This document shows, piece after piece, positions 57,959 through 64,000 of a stretch of DNA of 64,000 bases (the first letter of the stretch is position 1; the number at the start of each line of letters is the position of its first letter). Where the stretch lies: positions 124,001 to 188,000 of the forward strand of contig NW_019029034.1 of NCBI RefSeq assembly GCF_002105155.1, in the 5' to 3' direction. Below the pieces are notes generated by a model. That model was not told where the DNA came from, ran no database searches, and saw nothing but the letters and a program-made list of their open reading frames with translations. A program made the position numbers and the translations under genes. The DNA is from Lobosporangium transversale. Lineage: Eukaryota; Mortierellomycota; Mortierellomycetes; Mortierellales; Mortierellaceae.

Positions 57959-58327
57959 ATTTTCCTTTATGATACTTTAATAATAATAGTAATATTAAAA
58001 AAAGGAATAAAGGTGCCAAAATCATAAGAGGTATCCCAAATCTCAGATAACGCTTGGTCTATCATATTGTGTTCGCTTTTATTCTAAATGACACGGAGAC
58101 AATCACCAGACAACCTGGAATACACGGGGAGGAAGATCTATTACGAAGTATACTTGGACAGATTCTTCCTTCAAAGTATCTGTCTTCTCTTCTTTCTCCA
58201 TCACTCAGTTTTCAATTTCCCCTGTTCTCGAGCACCTTTTGTTCATCTTTTGATCCAAATTCTTTGTATACTCATTTTACATCTACATTACCCATTGTAT
58301 TCAGGATATAACACAGAAAGTAGCGAG
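57959..58327. other. Spacer between CASTOR-like and mannosyltransferase genes
   Basis: 369 nt. The second half is C/T-rich (CTTCTCTTCTTTCTCCATC), a probable promoter/leader of the mannosyltransferase. A longer frame starting at ATG 58088 runs in phase into the chosen start at 58328, but its extra residues look like translated leader. Confidence 0.6.
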
Positions 58328-60463
58328 ATGTATGGAGCATCCCGATCTCCATACCTGAGGACAGTGGTTGCAGTGCTCATCAATGTCGCATTTTTGGCAC
58401 TATGCCATCAATACTGGAGCATATCTGATAATAAAGTCCATCAAAAATACTATGAGCATGAAGAGCAGTTCACCTTTCCACAATATAGTATGGATACTAA
58501 AGAAGAATCAGACCCGTTGCAGACGCCTGGAAAACCAAAGATGCTGTCTTCTTTTGAGGTAAACTTGATATTCCAAGCGTGCTATTCTTTTGATTAAGCC
58601 ATTTAAAAAAAAAAAAAAAAAAAAAAAACCAATCTCATCACCCCAAGATATCTATACATGGTTTGGGCGGCAACGTTAGGTCCCAGACGAACTTCGGCTA
58701 ACACATGATGTGGCTGTTCCTCGAGACATTCCAACGTGGACAGAGGCTGATACTGCTTCTTTGGATACAGCTGTGGGATTTGACATGATGAATGAACTTT
58801 TGAAACTCGAGTATAACAGGGTGGAGGATCTTCAAGGGGATACAGGAAAGGCCCGGATTGACTTTGCGCTCAGTAGCCGTGCAGAAAGGATCCACAAGTC
58901 TCTCTGGAACTATCTCTATCCAGTCTATAGCGCACTTCCTGGAGAGACAGCGGCTGAAAAGGAAAGGAAATTTGTGAAGGAATTGAGCCGCGAGCGAGCT
59001 GAGGTTGATTTCTTTTTGAGGTTAGAGTCCAAGCTGTATCCATGGCTCCATCTCAACCGTCAAACATCATTTTCAATGTATGATGGGTTTGAAGGCCGAG
59101 GGATTGTAATCTGTGCTGGGAATGGTCAATTTGAATATCTGATTTCGTCTGTTCAGGCGATCCGAAGGTTGCAACCCAAGATGCCAATCCAGATCTTCCA
59201 CATGGGTCCCAAAGATCTGTCAGTTGAACGGAGGAAGTACATTACAGAGATGACAAATGATATTGAGACAGTCGATATCTTTGAAATCCTTGATAATGAA
59301 TGGATGCATTTGGGGGGCTGGTCCATCAAAGCATTTTCTATCTTGGCTTCACGATTCAAGGAGGTGATCATGATCGACTCTGACGCGTATTTCTTGAGGG
59401 TAAGAAAAGCTAAATTCTGATTCTAAATCTCCGCAACATTGTTGTTGTTTACATTGGGCTAATGCATTGTTATATGCTACACTTCTTTTTATACATATAT
59501 ATACGCGTGCTTTAGGATGTTGCGGAACTCTTTGAGGATCCTGGTTACAAGCTCACAGGAACGCTCTATTTTTATGACAGAACACTGTTCCCTAATTGGA
59601 AGAAAGGGCCGAATTGGATGCGGACGTTTTTACCCATCATGTCGAGTTTTCCTCCAACGACGCGTATGTTCCGAGGCCTATCCATGCATGAACAAGAATC
59701 TGGGGTAGTGGTTGTGAATAAAGGCACCAGACTGCTGGGCTTGCTGGCTACCTGCAAGATGAATAGCCGGTGGGAGCGTAGTATGTACACGTACGATAAC
59801 TTTTATGGTGATAAGGTGAGGAATCCAAATCCTGGTGATGGGAAGAGCAAAGTGAAGCAGAGAAACTTGGATCTAGATATCAATTTTTTTTTTTTTTTTT
59901 TTTTTAAAAAAAATTTCCAGGAATCATTCTGGGTTGGATATGAAATGGTTCAAGAACCCTATGCGTTTGTAAAATCATATCCCGGGGTGATTGGTGAGAG
60001 GGAAGAGTATCCTCTCAAGAATGATGGATCACAACCTCAGACGGTCGCTGTCTGTGGCACACAACTTCACCTAGATTACCTTGAACGGCCCATGTGGTGG
60101 AATGCAGGACTGATGCGTAACAAGAACTCTAGGGACCGACGCATACTTGACTTTGGATACTGGATGGCTGGCGGGGGGATGCAAAAACATCGAGAGAACG
60201 TTGTGCGAGACGAGGTGATGCAGCGAGCACTACTTCAAGAGCTCAACTTGGTATCGATGGATGAGGTACCTCAGGAAAGTAAAGACCCTGAATGGAACTT
60301 GAAAGAGTCCTGTTTACGTGGTGCTGAGGTTCGAGAGCTAGATGAGACTCAGCTTGGATTGACGAGCGCCTATGTGAGGCTTGATCGGATTGGCAAAGCA
60401 GAGATTGCGAAGCTTTCTCGTGGAGAAGAAGCAAACCCTTATCATGATTGGGCCAACGTCTAA
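58328..60463 (+). CDS. MNN1-type alpha-1,3-mannosyltransferase (type II Golgi protein)
   Basis: Glycosyltransferase of the Mnn1/Mannosyl_trans3 family that would extend mannans on secreted glycoproteins in the Golgi. Exons 58328-58558, 58680-59399, 59516-59815, 59921-60463 (1794 nt, 597 aa). A short cytoplasmic tail (MYGASRSPYLR) precedes a single anchor helix (TVVAVLINVAFLALC), then a stem. The catalytic part begins near residue 215: GRGIVICAGNGQFEYLISSV, LPKM-type sugar nucleotide strand, then EVIMIDSDAYFLR with the metal-binding DxD at about 309-311. MHEQESGVVVVNKGT and VCGTQLHLDY follow, typical of the family. All introns are phase 0. The last intron has T21 plus an A run just before its acceptor. 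Confidence 0.93.
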
Positions 60464-61158
60464 TACATAGTACGTATAAAAAAAAAGCTTTAAATCTCTA
60501 TAATACACGAAGTATGTAATAAAAAAAAAAAATAAAAAAAAAGCTGAGGCTATATTGTTGCCCAAGGAACCCAAGGAAGAAAAGCTATGCTCCAGTCTGG
60601 AATGGATTGTGGATTGAGGATTGTAGTTTGTAGTCGTAGGGTATCTCGTTCTTGACCACAGGTATGGAAGAAAGGAATTTGACGTTCAAATAGGATAGAA
60701 TTCCCTTTCCCCTTTTCTTTTCCCTCCCATTCCAATGTTTTTTTATTTATTTATTTTTTCCTTTTTATCCAATGTCCAAGATTCCGCCTTCGACCATCCC
60801 ATGTTTACTTTTATTCCAAGCGGATTGAGTATTCCATTTCTTGCTAAATGACGAGCCAAAGCAGGGTCTTATTCGGTATAGCGTTTCTATAAACTTTGAG
60901 CTTTGATACCGAGGCTTTGAAGGGAAAAGAAAAAAGGGGAAAGAGGGAAGGGAGAGAAGGACATCCAACACCTATAAAAACATGTAAAGTACTGCATTCG
61001 CTTTTCATTCTCTCACTCCCTTTTATTTTATTTTTTTCGCACTCTATCTTTTCTTTTCTTTTTTTTTTTGTACATCATCATTTCTTTATATCTGTGTTGT
61101 CCATAAACGACTTTGCGATAGTTCAGGGCCCAACTAAAGTTTACAATCGATATTTAAA
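60464..61158. other. Spacer upstream of tetraspanin-like gene
   Basis: 695 nt without a gene; A runs at 60479-60489 and 60520-60541, and a short pyrimidine-rich stretch (60998-61070) about 90-160 nt before the ATG at 61159. Confidence 0.6.
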
Positions 61159-63037
61159 ATGAGATCACTACACGTGAAAGTACCATATAGACAGCTGGAG
61201 CTTCAGGAAGATATACCAGGGATGATGAGAAGCTCTTTGCCACTGCCTTCCCCAAGACATCGGTATCTTATTTCAGCTTTTTTGCTCTTTGTCTTGGTAG
61301 GTAAAAAATAAAAAAAAAACGTAGAAAATGAGAATAATAATAAAGTGCAAAGGGTTCGATAGATGCTCAGGCCCTTCCTCCCCCCCCTTTTTTTTTATTA
61401 GGAGGTCACGGCTATTGGATAGAATAGAATCTCAGGATGTAATCGAGTTGCGATTGCATTTCCTTCATTATTTGGGCTTTTGTGATACATTTTTATATTT
61501 CCAATAATCCCTCCTCCACATCTCCCTGACTTTTATTTATTATTGTATTTGTTATAATAACAACCTAATTTCATTCGCCTGCTTCTTGAGCAACCAAGTC
61601 TTCTTCAAAAAAAGAAAAGAAAAAAAAAAAAAGTAATTAGATGAGCTATTTGACTTCACTCTTTCCCTTTATTATTATTATTATTGTTATTTTTATTTCA
61701 TTGTTTTATCGCTACACTTTGCACTCTAAATTTTCAAAAACATAATTTCCGAGAACACAGTTGGCTAATTTCTCAATCCGAACTTTTTTTTATTTTTATT
61801 TTTATTTTTAATAAAAAAGATTCCAATTTTATTCATACATCACATCTTTCAAATACAAGGCAGCGACAACAACAGCAGTAGCAGCAGTAGCAGTAGCATC
61901 AGTGGTTACCAGCAAGATTCGGCTTCACATCATAGCGTCATTATGGCTCCAACCCTGTCTTTCAACATCGATAGCTTGTGCGTAAGCAGCATTATCTTCA
62001 TCTCTTTCTTGGGCCTTTTTGGAGTCGTAAGGGCTAGTAAACCAGCGATGAAAGTGGTAAGTTTTTCCTACCTTAATTGTAGATATTGAAGTAATCTAAA
62101 TCGATCGATACTATCCTATTAAAAATCACGCATATTTCTTACTTTATTATTATTATTATTATTATTATGTTGTGTTGTATTATAACTGTTAAGTACTTTG
62201 CACTGGTGATAGCATTCAGTTTTGTACAGGGTATCATTGCAGTCAAAGGTTTCCTCTCAGGCATGAGCTGGGTTCAAAACACTCTGGATCTTTCATGGGA
62301 GAACGCATATGAAAATGATCCAGATCTCATCAAGGAGTTACAGAAAGAGGTACGGTAACACATTCACTAGGCTACTATCCATTCCATTCTGTAAAATTAA
62401 GGGAAGGGAAAAAAGAAATGCTAACTTTTCTTTTTTCTTTTCTCTTTTATTATCATTATTATTAACATGATTCCCTTCAACCTTCGTTGAGGATCTATTA
62501 GCTCCAGTGTCAAGGGTTCAAAGATAGCAATGATAGATCTCTAGAGCAACCGCTAGGAAGAATGGGCGATCAACTGCCGCCTTGCATTGGAGCTTTGGAA
62601 TCAAACTTCGGTAAGAAACTCCAAGAGTTCGGGACGTTTATCTTGTATATACGATTGATTCAGGTGCGTTAAAATCTTGTATCTAGATTTTTTTTTTTTT
62701 TTTTTTTGTGCATACTGTTATATTTATTTATTTATTTTATTTTTTTTAATAGTTGGTGGGTGTAATCATGTTGTCAATTATATTTAAATACTTGGCAGTC
62801 ATGGGAGATGAAGAAGATCAAGATGAAGAAGAAGCTTTGACACGTCAAATGTGCGAGAAGTCGGGGTATTACTGGACCACTAAGCAGGTAGAAGATGCTA
62901 ATGCACAGGTGCCATTGTTGTCAGTTGAGAGCATGGATGAAGACGCGTTGTCGCTAGATGAATACGGCGATGATAGCGAGCACGCTTTGAATGGACAAAG
63001 TTTGTCATACCCAGAAGTAAGGGTAATTTCCTTGTAA
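61159..63037 (+). CDS. Tetraspanin-like four-pass membrane protein
   Basis: Predicted 294-residue plasma- or endomembrane protein. Exons 61159-61296, 61913-62056, 62194-62349, 62502-62663, 62753-63037 (885 nt). TM1 is RYLISAFLLFVL in exon 1. TM2 is SSIIFISFLGLFGVVRASKP, with the tetraspanin-type GLFG and a basic turn, directly followed by KVYFALVIAFSFVQGII (TM3). The extracellular loop holds only two cysteines (QCQGFKD and PPCIGALE), so the CCG motif is altered to CQG. TM4 is FILYIRLIQLVGVIMLSIIF. The C-terminal tail of about 85 residues is long and acidic (DEEDQDEEEALTRQM). Exon 1 is joined because it restores TM1; a model starting at ATG 61943 would have only three TMs. The exon 4 acceptor (TTAG/CTCCAG) could also be used 6 nt later in frame. 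Confidence 0.75.
61863..61912 (+). repeat. CAG/TAG triplet tract ending at tetraspanin exon 2 acceptor
   Basis: A run of CAG and TAG triplets (for example CAGCAGTAGCAGCAGTAGCA) leading to the acceptor ACCAG at 61912. It offers many AG dinucleotides in succession, hence many possible 3' splice sites. Confidence 0.7.
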
Positions 63038-63850
63038 ATAAACATCTCCTAGTTTTGATCAGTGCGCGACGCCACGTTCTGCCCCTTTTGAGTTTTATGT
63101 TTAGGAAAATATAAAAGGTTGAAAGGAGGAGACCAGTTATTTAAGGTGCATGAGCTGTCAAATATATATATATGTATATAAACATTTACTTAATATCGTT
63201 TGACCCTAAAAAAATTTCACAAGGAAAAAGATATGATTTGGTAAGGAATCTTTTCAAAGGATATATAGATATATATAAATATATAGTATCATGATTGCGG
63301 TTTTGCTAAGCTTCACGGATGAAATAAGGGCCTTATTTAGCCGGTATGGATAAAAGAGTATAAATATATAAACATGTAGAAAGATGAAAGATGAATGTCA
63401 ATAAATTTGTAGGTCTACAAGATATAACAAATATGTATATATATAAAATATAATGTGAATCAATTTGAGAGATGTCACTTGTCAATTGTGTTCAGGCATT
63501 AAGAAATAAGAGGAGCAATGTCAGTTGGGCTCTGTCAGTGCTTGGTTTTCAATGGCGTGGCGTGTTTTATGGAAGCAGATTTGGACATGTTCTGTCAGAC
63601 ACAAATAAAATAACATACATGTACAGAGGCATGGCAGGCAAACAACATGTGTGTCTGAGCTACAAAAGATGTTTGATTTGGAAAACAACAAGAACAACAA
63701 TAGCAACAAATAACAATAACAACAAACAAATAAAATAAACAATGTTGTAATGCAAACAAACAACGCAGGGAAGGGAAAAAGCCATGAAAAGAAAGTATAT
63801 TTTTGCCCATAAAAGAATATTAAGATATATATTCATGTATACATGTATAT
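63038..63850. other. AT-rich region downstream of tetraspanin-like gene
   Basis: No gene supported. AT-rich with (TA)n patches (63160-63182, 63260-63290) and CAA/AAC-rich sequence near 63683-63765. Confidence 0.65.
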
Positions 63851-64000
63851 ATCGCCAATTTTATTTGGTCACGATACCTTATATTTTTAATCTAAAAACG
63901 ATGATTGAATTGTTCTGGTGGCATCTCACTACGTGACGGACTTGCAACAATACTCGTAACAAGCGAGCTAATTGGCTGCCAATACACTCGAAAGTATTCA
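63851..64000. mobile_element. MITE-like element, copy 2 (truncated by window edge)
   Basis: Starts ATCGCCAATTTTATTTGGTC and follows copy 1 (1674 onward) base for base to the window end, with about two differences: one extra T in the first TIR tail and one C-to-T in the internal palindrome. Same orientation as copy 1. The right terminal repeat lies beyond 64000. The left flank (GTATAT) differs from that of copy 1, as expected for an independent insertion. Confidence 0.8.

Noticed and set aside
58088-58327. 80-residue N-terminal extension of the mannosyltransferase
   Set aside because: The extension is translated C/T-rich leader, and ATG 58328 gives a classical type II membrane topology.

Overview
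The window looks like nuclear DNA from a filamentous, early-diverging fungus, most plausibly of the Mucoromycota/Mortierellales type; this is inference from gene content and style, not a database match. Genes are split by short GT-AG introns, mostly 45-180 nt with donors such as GTAAGT, GTATGT and GTGAGT. Runs of 15-40 A or T occur in introns and spacers but not in exons. The proteome mixes typical fungal families (Tea4/Bud14-like SH3 polarity protein, Pho85-type cyclin, MNN1-type mannosyltransferase, Cox9-type COX subunit) with families better known from animals or plants (AIG1 GTPase, CASTOR-like ACT protein, tetraspanin-like protein, DUF229).

Layout. 1-1200 (-): 5' end of an ABCC/MRP transporter running off the left edge. 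1674-1857: a short terminal-inverted-repeat element whose near-identical sister is cut by the right edge at 63851-64000. 3026-4174 (+): DUF1295 membrane reductase-like protein, followed by an unresolved coding-like tract (4275-5355). 7267-13462 (+): large SH3/RA polarity scaffold, convergent with a secreted M28 carboxypeptidase Q (13732-15692, -). A minus-strand run follows: ribosomal protein uL2, eIF3f, mitoferrin, a DUF229 membrane protein, an AIG1 GTPase and a glutamine-rich orphan (to 32672). After about 3.4 kb of spacer come a large RING/TRAF-type zinc-finger protein (36095-40445, +) and a Pho85-type cyclin (44101-46701, +). Then come ribosomal protein P1 (47445-48454, -), a palindromic repeat (49633-49838), a peroxisomal AidB-like acyl-CoA dehydrogenase (50545-53188, +), a 51-residue COX subunit VIIa gene (53529-54251, +), a CASTOR-like ACT protein (55245-57958, +), a MNN1-type mannosyltransferase (58328-60463, +) and a tetraspanin-like protein (61159-63037, +).

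No operon-like logic is expected. The genes cover translation (uL2, P1, eIF3f), mitochondria (mitoferrin, COX7a), peroxisome (SKL-ended dehydrogenase), Golgi and secretion (mannosyltransferase, carboxypeptidase), polarity and cell cycle (SH3 scaffold, cyclin) and possible nutrient sensing (CASTOR-like). Exon joins were made by hand from splice signals and reading-frame continuity. In every multi-exon model marked as confident, the exon lengths sum to a multiple of three with one terminal stop. No rRNA, tRNA or CRISPR could be supported.
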